This document shows positions 1-7,155 of a DNA stretch of 18,857 bases, in pieces. The notes beneath the pieces are model-generated. The model was not told where the DNA came from. It worked only from the letters and a program-made list of their open reading frames with translations, and searched no databases. Every line of letters starts with the position of its first letter. Position 1 is the first letter of the stretch. The translations under genes and the position numbers were made by a program. Source of the DNA: JBBPZA01 sp038199375 (GTDB lineage: Bacteria > Actinomycetota > Thermoleophilia > Solirubrobacterales > Solirubrobacteraceae); assembly GCA_038199375.1 (NCBI GenBank), contig JBBPZA010000054.1, positions 1 to 18,857 on the forward strand, in the 5' to 3' direction.

Positions 1-1
1 C

Positions 2-130
2 ACCTGCCAACGCGCCGGCCGGCACCACCAGATCGCTCTCCTCGACATCGACATCAAAGCCGACCAGCCCGCGTCCCGCCTACTCGCCGGCTACCGCCAC
101 TGGATCGGCGCGGCGGAGCCCGGAACCTGA
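2..130 (+). CDS. C-terminal end of an unidentified protein (partial, runs off left edge)
   Basis: An open frame enters from the left edge and stops at the TGA at 128-130. It gives about 42 residues ending in GYRHWIGAAEPGT. Nearly every third codon position is G or C, as expected for a real gene in high-GC DNA, and this is stronger than in the next gene. No family is recognised from so short a tail. It lies in the same reading frame as the AlbA_2 gene that follows, separated from it only by this TGA. It could therefore be the tail of a separate gene or, less likely, the front of one gene broken by a nonsense codon. Confidence 0.5.
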   Translation, partial: TCQRAGRHHQIALLDIDIKADQPASRLLAGYRHWIGAAEPGT

Positions 131-172
131 ACAGTTACCTTTTACGAGACTACCGGCGTCACTGCATACGTC

Positions 173-1555
173 GTGTACGAGACCCTCGGGGAGTTCGACC
201 TCTTGCTTCGTCTTTGGGTACCTCGGAAGTACATCATGCCCGAGGTCGAGCTGCTCATCCGTGACTGTCTCGCCGGCACGAGCTTGTGGAACGTGAACTA
301 CCTGCAGTGCGAGATGGTGTCGCATTTTGCGCAGCGGCGTGCGAGCAACGCGAAGGTTTCGGCCTCGCCCACCCCGATCGATGTGACCAACGAGCTGATA
401 GGCAGCATCAATGCTTACAACGACGCGCAGGTCGCCGAGTATCGGGCGCATAATCCACTGGGCGATAGGGCGATCGATCCGTACGAGCCGGATCGACCCG
501 ACGGAGCCGACGCATTGATCGCTGCGGGCATGCTCGCCCCCGTACCGCTTTGGACAAAAGGCGTCCGCTTCTACATTACATTTGACCACCCGCGTAGAGC
601 ACTGAGTCCCGCGCAAGTAGCTGACGTCGAGAAGCGGATCGAGGCGAAGTGCGAGGAGGTTCGGCGGCGTTGGGCTAGACGAGATCCCAACGGCGTCGAA
701 CCACAGATCTCGTTCTACAGCGGTACCGGCACAATGACCGATTTCTTAGTTCTCTCGCGCGCGCCGTACGGTCATTTCCACGCGTTTGTTCGGGATTTCG
801 TGCTAGGTCTTTGGAGCATTGGACTAGGGGACTTGCATCAAATGCGGCCCTATTCGCAGGTCTTAGCCGACGAGATGTTCTCGGACTTTCACGAGCACCG
901 ACCGACCGTCGAGAGCACGAATATCGACAGTGAAGTACTCCTGGGTGGCGAAAGCGAGACGCGAGAGTTTAAGGCTAGTTTTGCGCTTGATGTTCGGCGC
1001 GTCTGGCGCGACGGTGTTTATGACAAATCGCCGATTATGACGGATAACGTCATCAAAGCAGTCTGCGGGCTTCTGAACTCACGCGACGGCGGAGTAGTGG
1101 CGATCGGCGTGTTGGAGGTCGAGCGAGAAACGCAAAAGGTCAAAGATGCTGCGAAGCTGCTCGAGTGGGCTAAGGCTGAGTTCGCCTACGACGCAGTCCG
1201 AGACGAAAAGGGCCAGTTACCAAATTTGGTCCTGGGGGTCCAACTTGAATACGGACCTGGCCGGATCTACTCCGACTTGGACAAGTATCTCAGCGCCATC
1301 CGCGACTCCCTTAAAGCAAAGATCGAACCTAGCCCGTGGTCATGGCTCCGCATGGTCGCCCGTAGCATCAGCGGTCGTGACGTTGTTGTCATTTCCGTCA
1401 GGCCCGCGGAAACCTGGTGCTACGCAACAGTCGCGAAGAGCGATCAGCCGCAATTCTTCGTTCGTGAGGCCGCATCAACGCGCGCGTACCACGGGCTTGA
1501 GGCCGACCTTTACAAGCATGCGAACCCGAGACCGACTCGTTCCGCCGCGAACTGA
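173..1555 (+). CDS. AlbA_2 (Schlafen-type) domain protein with AsnC-like N-terminus
   Basis: This protein of about 460 residues has a clear Schlafen AlbA_2 domain. The entry motif ESETREFKASF lies at about residues 260-270, followed by the helix and glycine strand IKAVCGLLNSRDGGVVAIGV. The domain closes near residue 435 with QFFVREAASTRAY, the usual F-x-R-x-A/G ending. AlbA_2 domains bind nucleic acid and occur in transcriptional regulators and antiviral proteins; the role here is inferred only. The first 60 residues (GEFDLLLRLWVP, then LIRDCLAGTSLWNVNYLQ) resemble an AsnC/Lrp effector (ACT-like) fold, and the middle is unrecognised. GTG at 173 is the first possible start after the TGA at 128, but AsnC-like sequence seems to begin upstream of it. 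ATG at 236 is an alternative. The next gene starts inside its 3' end, overlapping by 38 bases. Its base composition is lower in GC than the core genes. Confidence 0.75.
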   Translation: MYETLGEFDLLLRLWVPRKYIMPEVELLIRDCLAGTSLWNVNYLQCEMVSHFAQRRASNAKVSASPTPIDVTNELIGSINAYNDAQVAEYRAHNPLGDRAIDPYEPDRPDGADALIAAGMLAPVPLWTKGVRFYITFDHPRRALSPAQVADVEKRIEAKCEEVRRRWARRDPNGVEPQISFYSGTGTMTDFLVLSRAPYGHFHAFVRDFVLGLWSIGLGDLHQMRPYSQVLADEMFSDFHEHRPTVESTNIDSEVLLGGESETREFKASFALDVRRVWRDGVYDKSPIMTDNVIKAVCGLLNSRDGGVVAIGVLEVERETQKVKDAAKLLEWAKAEFAYDAVRDEKGQLPNLVLGVQLEYGPGRIYSDLDKYLSAIRDSLKAKIEPSPWSWLRMVARSISGRDVVVISVRPAETWCYATVAKSDQPQFFVREAASTRAYHGLEADLYKHANPRPTRSAAN

Positions 1556-1994
1556 GGTAACGCCCGAAGAGAGCGGTAGTTCGCTCTCCGTCGCACAGCG
1601 ACTCTTCCTTGAAGGACTTTTGCCGATCGTTGTGGTTGGGGTTGGGTTGCCTGTTGGCTTGGTCGCCTTGTTTCTAGCGGCGAAGGGGAACGCGGCTGAC
1701 GGTGCAGTGGCCCACGGGGAGCTGTACCTATCTGGCGGTAACGCAGCGTTCGTTGGGTGCGTCGCTCTCTTTGCTCGCCACGGCAAGAACCGACGTAACG
1801 CGCTGATCGCAACCCTGTATGTGCTGATGGTTCTGGTGGTGCCGAGCTACGCGATGTGGGCGTTCTTCGCAACCGAGACCATCCTCAGTGAGAGCTATTC
1901 CGGCGTGGTCGCGGTGCAGGGTGGGCTAGTCTCCGCCGTCGGCGGCGCGCTCGCCGGGCTCACGCTAATCTGTATCTCGCAAAGGAGTCGCTGA
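1518..1994 (+). CDS. Small integral membrane protein, four predicted helices
   Basis: This 158-residue protein has no recognised family. After a charged N-terminus of about 28 residues come four hydrophobic stretches. They are around LPIVVVGVGLPVGLVALFLA, YLSGGNAAFVGCVALFA, ALIATLYVLMVLVVPSYAMW and GVVAVQGGLVSAVGGALAGL. A basic loop (RHGKNRR) lies between the second and third. ATG at 1518 is chosen because upstream sequence in this frame is a shadow of the AlbA_2 gene. It lacks a good ribosome binding site, so translation is probably coupled to the overlapping upstream gene. The stop is directly followed by the ATG of the next gene, so the three genes look like one operon. As the membrane part of the cassette it could be an effector pore or an anchor; that is inference. 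Confidence 0.65.
   Translation: MRTRDRLVPPRTEVTPEESGSSLSVAQRLFLEGLLPIVVVGVGLPVGLVALFLAAKGNAADGAVAHGELYLSGGNAAFVGCVALFARHGKNRRNALIATLYVLMVLVVPSYAMWAFFATETILSESYSGVVAVQGGLVSAVGGALAGLTLICISQRSR
1981..1987 (+). promoter_or_regulatory. Strong Shine-Dalgarno site (AAAGGAG)
   Basis: AAAGGAG lies seven bases before the ATG at 1995 and inside the end of the preceding membrane-protein gene. It fixes the start of the coiled-coil gene. It is the clearest ribosome binding site in this cassette. Confidence 0.7.
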
Positions 1995-2528
1995 ATGGCC
2001 CTTGTCGTCATCACGCTGTTTGTCGCGCTTGCCACGGCGTCGTCGATCTACGTCGTGTATCGGTTGATCGCGCTCCCCGAGGATGGCCTTGGCGCGTCGA
2101 ATGACGGGTCAGCTCTAAAGACTGAACAGGAGCTTGAGGAGCTCCGTTTATTGGTGCTCTCGCTTCGCAGCGACCTCGGCGAGTTGCGCCGTGCCTCGCT
2201 AACCAGATCCGCGGAGAACGGATCCACAGCTGACCCCTCGCGGCAAGGCATGGATGCTCGCGATGATGCATTGCCAGCGGCGTCGCAACATGAGATTGGC
2301 GCTCTGCGGTCAGTCGTCTTGCTGCTCCGTAACGAGCTGGCCGAGTTGCGGCGCTCCTCATCGACCCGCGACGCCGACGTGCGACGGATGCTCGGGGACG
2401 TATCGGGTCGCCTTCGTTGGTTAGAGGAGCGAGTCGAACGTGTGAGCCACGCCGAGGTCCAAACTGAAATCTCAGATCGCGAACTTGACCTTCTCGTCTT
2501 TGGCAAGGAGCGTCGTGCCAGCGGGTAG
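1995..2528 (+). CDS. Membrane-anchored coiled-coil protein with internal duplication
   Basis: This 177-residue protein starts with one hydrophobic helix (ALVVITLFVALATASSIYVV, about residues 2-21), probably a membrane anchor. The rest is polar, leucine- and arginine-rich and likely coiled coil. Two similar heptad-like segments occur, LEELRLLVLSLRSDLGELRR from about residue 47 and IGALRSVVLLLRNELAELRR from about residue 101, about 54 residues apart. This suggests an internal duplication. A third helical stretch (VSGRLRWLEERVERVSHAEV) follows. The ATG abuts the stop of the membrane-protein gene and has a strong AAAGGAG site. The family is unknown. The topology (anchor plus cytoplasmic coil) suits a scaffold or sensor for the neighbouring membrane and AlbA_2 proteins; this role is inferred. 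Confidence 0.65.
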   Translation: MALVVITLFVALATASSIYVVYRLIALPEDGLGASNDGSALKTEQELEELRLLVLSLRSDLGELRRASLTRSAENGSTADPSRQGMDARDDALPAASQHEIGALRSVVLLLRNELAELRRSSSTRDADVRRMLGDVSGRLRWLEERVERVSHAEVQTEISDRELDLLVFGKERRASG

Positions 2529-2579
2529 TGCTTCCTGCTGTATGTGACCTACTGCACGCGGAGCTCAGCGTCGGGATAA

Positions 2580-2831
2580 ACGCTCGTCCTCAACGAGGCG
2601 CTCGACCTCGCCCAGGAATGCGAGCGCGCCTACGCGCTGGCGAGTCCGATTGGACGCCGACAGCTCAACCAAGCGCTATTCACGCAGTTCACAGTCGACA
2701 CCGACGACATCGCCGAAGCGCCGCTTCAAGACGAGTTCCGCTCGCTGACCGCTCGCGACACGCCCCGGCGGCTTCGCGCCGAGGCCAGGATGGTCGCTTC
2801 TTCGGGTCTCGGTTCCAATAAGACCCTCTTA
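2580..2831 (+). pseudogene. Serine recombinase C-terminal remnant
   Basis: This open frame begins right after a TAA (2577-2579) and lacks a proper start. It reads LVLNEALDLAQECERAYALA, then GRRQLNQALFTQFTVDTDDI and APLQDEFRSL. The pattern of ALDLA, a YxxA segment, an RRxxNQAxF box, a short acidic strand and a final Q/EPF-like motif is typical of the end of large serine (resolvase/invertase-type) recombinases from actinobacteria. The catalytic and DNA-binding parts are missing, so it cannot be active. The frame continues without a stop into the antisense of tRNA-Ser(GGA). It is probably the remains of the enzyme that brought in the adjacent accessory genes. Family identity is from motif recognition only. 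Confidence 0.6.
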
Positions 2832-2833
2832 GC

Positions 2834-2922
2834 GGAGAGGGAGGGATTCGAACCCTCGAACGAGGTTGACCCCCGTTACGCGATTTCCAGTCGCGCCCGT
2901 TCAACCACTCCGGCACCTCTCC
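2834..2922 (-). tRNA. tRNA-Ser, anticodon GGA
   Basis: On the minus strand the 7-bp acceptor stem GGAGAGG pairs with CCTCTCC. The anticodon stem CGCGA/TCGCG encloses the loop CTGGAAA (anticodon GGA), a long variable arm follows, and the T loop is the standard GGTTCGAATCC. The long variable arm and GGA anticodon identify a class II serine tRNA reading UCC/UCU. CCA is not encoded. It lies 41 bases after the aminopeptidase stop in the same direction. Its 3' end faces the accessory segment with the recombinase remnant. Confidence 0.95.
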
Positions 2923-2963
2923 GGGCCCGGAGAAGGGTAGCCGTGGAGTTGGCGGCGTGGGGC

Positions 2964-4160
2964 TCAGACCTGCCAGGTGCCGCCGACCAGCACCGGAACT
3001 CGGTCCCCGTCCGCGGTGACTCCCGAGACGCTCACCTCGGACGAGCCGATCATGAAGTCGATGTGGATCGAGCTCTCGTTGATGTGCTCGAGGCCCTCTT
3101 CCTCGACGCCCATCGGGTAAGCCCGGCCGAGGGCGATGTGGCTGGCGGCGTTCTCGTCCAGCAGGGTGTCGTAGAAGACGGTGTCCAGCGCCCCGATGCG
3201 GCCGTCCCCGTCGACGAGGGCAACCTCGCCCAGGCGCGCTGCGCCGTCGTCGCGCGCGGCGCGGGCGCGCAGGGCCTCGGCGCCGGTGTCCGCGTCGATC
3301 TCTACCGCGCGGCCGGCCTCGAAGCGCACGCGCAGGCCGCGGACGGTCGTTCCCTGCAGGTCGAGCGGCTTGGTCGCGGTCACCGTTCCCTCGGCGCGCC
3401 GGGGGTCGGGGGTGGTGAAGACCTCCTCGGACGGAAGGTTGGGCAGGTGGACGACCCCGTCCACCGTCTCCATGCGCGCGGCCAGCCAGCGCGAGTGAGG
3501 GAGCAGGCCCACTTCCAGGTCGGTACCCGGACCCTCGAAGCGCAGGGCGTCGAAGCGTCGCTCGGTGAGCCTCCCGGCCACCGCCCCCAGCGCGTCGAAG
3601 CGCTCGGTCCACGCCGCCGTGGGATCGGGCTCGTCGAGTCGGCAGATGTGGGCGATCTGCTCCCAAAGCCTCTCGAGGGCGGCGTCGGGCTCGAGGTCCG
3701 GATACACCAGGCCGGCCCACCCGGCGGTCGGCGAGGGGCAGATCGTCCAGTTGGTGGTGGCGTCGCCCACCACCTTCGCCGCCTCCTCGACCCACGGAAG
3801 CATGTCCTTGCCGGCTCGCGCGGGATCGAGGTCGTCGAGCAGCCCCGGAGCGGCGTTGCCGCTCAGGCCGATTCGCGCGCAGCGCTGGTCGCCGAGGGCC
3901 AGTATCCGCTCTCCGTACCACGACGGCACGAAGTCGAGCGTGTCCTGCGCCGCGTGCAGGAGCCGCGAGCGCTTGACCCACGGATCGAAGTAGTTGACGT
4001 CCACGAAGCGCGCGCCCGAGCGGTAGGCGGCGTCGGCGACGGCGCGGGTGAGGCGCTCCTTGCCGGGCTCAGAGCCGATGGAGACGATCTGCCCCTGCTG
4101 CACGTTCGCCCCGGCCGTGACGACCAGCTCGGCGAGCCGACGCTCCATGTCTTCGAACAT
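2964..4160 (-). CDS. M29-family aminopeptidase
   Basis: This full-length 398-residue protein belongs to the thermophilic aminopeptidase (AmpS/PepS/AmpT, peptidase M29) family. These are dinuclear metal exopeptidases that remove N-terminal residues from peptides in the cytoplasm. The metal and catalytic positions of the Thermus enzyme can be placed by spacing: Glu in NLPSEEVFTTPDP (246), Glu in LGEVALVD (312), His and Tyr in SHIALGRAYP (341 and 348), and His and Asp in SIHIDFM (366 and 368). These distances equal the known E250/E316/H345/Y352/H376/D378 pattern, so an active enzyme is expected. The start is the ATG of MFEDMERRL; no strong ribosome binding site is visible. It is a single gene transcribed toward tRNA-Ser(GGA). 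Confidence 0.93.
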   Translation of the reverse strand: MFEDMERRLAELVVTAGANVQQGQIVSIGSEPGKERLTRAVADAAYRSGARFVDVNYFDPWVKRSRLLHAAQDTLDFVPSWYGERILALGDQRCARIGLSGNAAPGLLDDLDPARAGKDMLPWVEEAAKVVGDATTNWTICPSPTAGWAGLVYPDLEPDAALERLWEQIAHICRLDEPDPTAAWTERFDALGAVAGRLTERRFDALRFEGPGTDLEVGLLPHSRWLAARMETVDGVVHLPNLPSEEVFTTPDPRRAEGTVTATKPLDLQGTTVRGLRVRFEAGRAVEIDADTGAEALRARAARDDGAARLGEVALVDGDGRIGALDTVFYDTLLDENAASHIALGRAYPMGVEEEGLEHINESSIHIDFMIGSSEVSVSGVTADGDRVPVLVGGTWQV

Positions 4161-4365
4161 CGCGCAAGCCTAGCGCCGGCCGGCGAACTTGCAGCTTCCT
4201 GCGCAAAGCCCCCGGGCGAGGATCCGACATCCGTCCACCAGGCGCCAACCCGCTTAGCAAGCTGCCGCGCGGCGCTACGATCGCGGCGCGGTTGGACGGG
4301 GCACCAGCATGGCCGTCCGGCCCGCAGGAGTCTCCGAGGCAAGGGGCCCGGTTGGCCCGAGCTGC

Positions 4366-4395
4366 GATCGGCCCGGCTAGGATGCCGGGCCGATC
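4366..4395. terminator. Perfect 11-bp inverted repeat, possible terminator
   Basis: GATCGGCCCGG (4366-4376) and CCGGGCCGATC (4385-4395) are exact inverted repeats around an 8-base loop. They lie 45 bases beyond the stop of the ABC permease on the minus strand and in the otherwise empty stretch 4161-4439. There is no T tract on either strand. It may still end the exporter operon, as GC-rich actinobacteria often use hairpins without a U run. It could instead be a protein-binding site upstream of the aminopeptidase gene. Confidence 0.45.
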
Positions 4396-4439
4396 CCAGT
4401 CGACGGACCTTGGTCGCTGGGCCCCAGCAGACCTCATGC

Positions 4440-5288
4440 TCAGCTTCGGCGGTAGAGGCGTGTGGTCAGGGGCGCGAACACGGCGGTCAGCGCCGCGGCC
4501 GTGGCCAGCACGACGGCGATGTCCCCGGCTTGCGCCGTCCCCGCCATCAACCCGCGCGAGGCGGTGGCCAAGATGGAGATCGGGTTGACGTCGACGAACG
4601 CTTCGAGCCCCGCCGGCAGCGTCGCCGGGTCGACGAAGACGTTGGAGAGGAAGGTGAGCGGGAAGATGCTCATGAAGCCCGTGTTCATGACGGCGTTTGG
4701 CGAGCGCAGCAGGAGGCCCATGGTCATGAACACCCACGAGAGGCCGAAAGCGAAGACGACCACCAGCGCCAGCGCGGCGAGCACGCCGCCGATGCCGGCG
4801 TCCGGTCGGAAGCCCAGCACGACGCCGAGCACGATGATCACGGTCCCGGCGACGAGGTAGCGCACGCTGTCGCCGAGCAGCGATCCTACCAGCGGGGCCG
4901 GGCGCCAGATCGGCAGCGAGCGGAAGCGGTCGACGACCCCCTTGGTCAGGTCGGTGTTGAGCGCGACCCCGGAGTAGACGGTGGTGAACAGCACCGACAT
5001 GACCAGGATCCCGGGAAGGATGTAGTCCAGGTACTCGCCGGTGGACCCGGCGATGGCCCCGCCGAACAAGTAGGTGAACATCAGGACGAACATGACCGGC
5101 GTGATCGTCACGTCGAGGAGCTGCTCGGGGACGTGCTTGACCTTGAGCATCCCCCGCCAGCCGAAGGTCAGGGCGCTCGACAGGGCGCTCGGGCGCGGCG
5201 GGCGCGGCGTCGAGGCCAGCGCCTTGCGCAGCGCCTCTTCCTCGGCGGCAGGCGTGGGAGTGGCCGGTGTCGTGGGATTGGCGCTCAT
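4440..5288 (-). CDS. DrrB-type ABC-2 transporter permease
   Basis: This 282-residue membrane subunit is of the daunorubicin-resistance type (ABC-2 family). A polar proline/alanine-rich N-terminus is followed by TLTFGWRGMLKVKHVPEQLL-like sequence and about six helices. They include VTITPVMFVLMFTYLFGGAI, YILPGILVMSVLFTTVYSGV and VLAALALVVVFAFGLSWVF. The loop PLTFLSNVFVDPATLPAGL and the following VNPISILATASRGLM are typical of DrrB and NodJ-like exporters. The open frame extends further upstream, but that part is antisense shadow of the ATPase gene. The ATG at 5288 gives an ATGA overlap with the ATPase stop and is the natural start. It should form the transmembrane channel driven by the neighbouring ATPase, probably exporting a hydrophobic drug or natural product; the substrate is unknown. 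Confidence 0.9.
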   Translation of the reverse strand: MSANPTTPATPTPAAEEEALRKALASTPRPPRPSALSSALTFGWRGMLKVKHVPEQLLDVTITPVMFVLMFTYLFGGAIAGSTGEYLDYILPGILVMSVLFTTVYSGVALNTDLTKGVVDRFRSLPIWRPAPLVGSLLGDSVRYLVAGTVIIVLGVVLGFRPDAGIGGVLAALALVVVFAFGLSWVFMTMGLLLRSPNAVMNTGFMSIFPLTFLSNVFVDPATLPAGLEAFVDVNPISILATASRGLMAGTAQAGDIAVVLATAAALTAVFAPLTTRLYRRS

Positions 5289-6274
5289 GCTGCCGTCTCC
5301 TCTGGCATGGCGGCGCCGTTCTCGTCGGGATCCGCCTCGGCCGGGCGCCCGGTCAGCGCTAGGAACACCTCGTCGAGGCTCGGCTGACCGAGCGAGAAGT
5401 CGGCGATCCCGATGCCCGACCGCGATAGCGTGGCGACAGCCTCGGCTGCCCGGTCGGCATCGGCGACGGGCGCTGACAGTGCGGCTGGATCGGCCTCGAG
5501 ATGCACCGAGTCGAGCTCCCGTGCCAGCACGCGCTCGGCCTCGGGGCGCTGGTCGGGATCGAGCAGGCGCACCCGGAGAGCTCCGGAGCCCACTGAAGCC
5601 TTGAGCTGGCCCGGAGAGCCCTCGGCGATGACTTTGCCGTGGTCGATCACGGCGATCCCGTCGGCGAGCTGGTCGGCCTCCTCGAGGTACTGGGTGCAGA
5701 GCAGGATCGTCGTGCCCTCCGCGACGAGCGTGCGGATGATGTCCCACACCTGGTTGCGTGAGCGCGGATCGAGCCCGGTCGTCGGCTCGTCGAGGAACAT
5801 CAGCTGCGGGGTGACGACGATGCTCGCGGCGATGTCGAGCCGCCGCCGCATCCCTCCGGAGTAGTTCTTGGCCAGACGGCCGGCCGCCTCGGGGATACCG
5901 AACGCCTCGAGCAGCTCGTCCGCGCGCGTCTTGGCCTGAGTCCGCTTGAGGCCCAGCAGCCTCCCGAGCAGGATCAGGTTCTCGCGCCCCGTGAGGGACT
6001 CGTCGACGGAGGCGAGCTGGCCCGTCAGACTCACGGCCTGGCGCACCGCGTCGGCCTCGCGGACGATGTCGTACCCGAGCACGCGCGCGGTGCCGGCGTC
6101 GGGGCGTAGGAGCGTGGCCAGCATGCGGATCGTCGTGGTCTTCCCGGCGCCGTTGGGGCCGAGCACGCCGTACACGGAGCCGCTGCGCACGGCCAGGTCG
6201 ACGCCGTCGACCGCGCAGGTCTCGCCGAAGCGCTTGACGAGGCCGGATGCCTCTATGGCCAGAGTTGAGCTCAC
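5285..6274 (-). CDS. DrrA-family ABC transporter ATP-binding protein
   Basis: This 329-residue ATPase has Walker A GPNGAGKTT (residues 39-47), a Q-loop around LTGQLASVDESLTGREN, signature YSGGMRRRL (138-146) and Walker B LMFLDEPTTGLDP (158-170). TQYLEEADQLAD follows, with glutamine in place of the usual switch histidine, as is common in the DrrA family. The C-terminal extension with FSLGQPSLDEVFLALTGRPA is the DrrA-specific regulatory tail. It powers export through the permease encoded by the overlapping downstream gene (ATGA overlap). The start is a GTG at 6274 with a poor ribosome binding site. It is divergent from the dehydrogenase gene, sharing a 200-base intergenic region. Confidence 0.93.
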   Translation of the reverse strand: MSSTLAIEASGLVKRFGETCAVDGVDLAVRSGSVYGVLGPNGAGKTTTIRMLATLLRPDAGTARVLGYDIVREADAVRQAVSLTGQLASVDESLTGRENLILLGRLLGLKRTQAKTRADELLEAFGIPEAAGRLAKNYSGGMRRRLDIAASIVVTPQLMFLDEPTTGLDPRSRNQVWDIIRTLVAEGTTILLCTQYLEEADQLADGIAVIDHGKVIAEGSPGQLKASVGSGALRVRLLDPDQRPEAERVLARELDSVHLEADPAALSAPVADADRAAEAVATLSRSGIGIADFSLGQPSLDEVFLALTGRPAEADPDENGAAMPEETAA

Positions 6275-6439
6275 AGGATCAAAGACCGCCCGAGTTGCCG
6301 AAACTCATCGCCGCCCTTCCCATAGGCTAGGCGGTCGTCGCTCGGCCGGCGGATCGAGGAAGGTCCTACTCTGCCGCCAGGCGCGGAGTGTCCTCGCGAC
6401 GTCGCAACGACGGGGCGCGAGGAGACGACGATCATTCAC

Positions 6440-6470
6440 TTGACTTCAAGTGCACTTGAAGATGCATGAT
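6440..6470 (+). promoter_or_regulatory. Probable MerR-type promoter/operator of the dehydrogenase gene
   Basis: A perfect 18-bp palindrome, CTTCAAGTGCACTTGAAG, lies at 6444-6461. A consensus-like -35 box TTGACT (6440-6445) overlaps its left edge. A 19-base spacer leads to a -10-like CATGAT (6465-6470, four of six consensus positions). A dyad filling an over-long 19-bp spacer is the hallmark of promoters twisted by MerR-family activators such as SoxR and MerR. The half-site resembles the SoxR box CCTCAAG. The regulator gene is not in the window. The rest of 6275-6439 shows nothing I can name. Confidence 0.6.
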
Positions 6471-6477
6471 GACTCAG

Positions 6478-7155
6478 GTGAGCGTCGGCATCGTCACCGG
6501 AGCGTCCCGCGGGCTCGGCCTGGCCCTTACCCGTGAGCTGCTCATGCGCGGCTGGCGCGTGGTCGTCGATGCCCGCGATGCCGCCGCGCTCGGCCGGGCG
6601 ACGGCCGGGCTCGATCGCGTCGTCGCCGTGCCGGGGGACGTGACCGACCCGGATCATCGAGCTAGGCTCGTCGCCGCCGCGGGCGAGCCGATCGACCTCA
6701 TCGTCAACAGTGCGAGCACCCTCGGCCCGAGCCCCCAGCCGGCGCTCGTTGACTATCCGCTCAACGAGCTCCGGCGGGTCTACGAGGTCAACGTCCTCGC
6801 TCCGCTCGCCCTGCTTCAGGCGGCGGTCCCCAACCTCGCGGCGCACGCGGTGATCATCGACGTCACCTCCGACGCCGCGGTCGAGGCCTACGAGGGCTGG
6901 GGTGGGTACGGCTCCTCGAAGGCGGCCCTCGACCAGCTGACGGCAGTTCTCGCCGTCGAGCGTCCCGAGCTGCGCGTGTATGCCGCCGATCCGGGCGACA
7001 TGCGGACCCAGATGCATCAGGAGGCGTTCCCGGGTGAGGGCATCTCCGACCGGCCGCCGCCCGAGGCCAGCGTTCCGGGGCTGCTGGCGCTGATCGAGGG
7101 ATCGCTTCCGAGCGGGCGCTACCAGGTGCGCGGGCTCGCCCCAGGCCCGGCTTGA
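6478..7155 (+). CDS. Short-chain dehydrogenase/reductase (SDR)
   Basis: This classical SDR of about 225 residues has the nucleotide-binding motif VTGASRGLG near the N-terminus and DVTDPDHR for the adenine site. VNSAST stands where most SDRs have NNAG. The structural Asn is in YEVNVLAPLAL, and a Ser is followed by the catalytic YGSSK (Y-x3-K). ADPGDMRTQMH follows the active site. It probably oxidises or reduces a small carbonyl substrate with NAD(P)H. I chose GTG at 6478 because the likely -10 box covers the upstream ATG codons at 6466 and 6469, which would make the transcript leaderless. If that promoter is wrong, ATG at 6466 adds four residues. The stop overlaps the start of the next gene (TTGA), so the two form an operon. 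Confidence 0.88.
   Translation: MSVGIVTGASRGLGLALTRELLMRGWRVVVDARDAAALGRATAGLDRVVAVPGDVTDPDHRARLVAAAGEPIDLIVNSASTLGPSPQPALVDYPLNELRRVYEVNVLAPLALLQAAVPNLAAHAVIIDVTSDAAVEAYEGWGGYGSSKAALDQLTAVLAVERPELRVYAADPGDMRTQMHQEAFPGEGISDRPPPEASVPGLLALIEGSLPSGRYQVRGLAPGPA

Noticed and set aside
2528..2821. 97-codon ORF starting at the stop of the coiled-coil gene
   Set aside because: Arg-rich translation without motifs; the recombinase remnant uses a different frame of the same DNA.
2689..3981. 430-codon minus-strand frame over the aminopeptidase
   Set aside because: Low-complexity Arg/Gly/Pro translation; the aminopeptidase frame carries all the metal ligands.
2790..5387. 865-codon open frame on the plus strand
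   Set aside because: It is antisense to the tRNA, the M29 aminopeptidase and the ABC permease. Its composition is Arg/Gly/Ala/His-rich shadow sequence; only its first few codons belong to the recombinase remnant.
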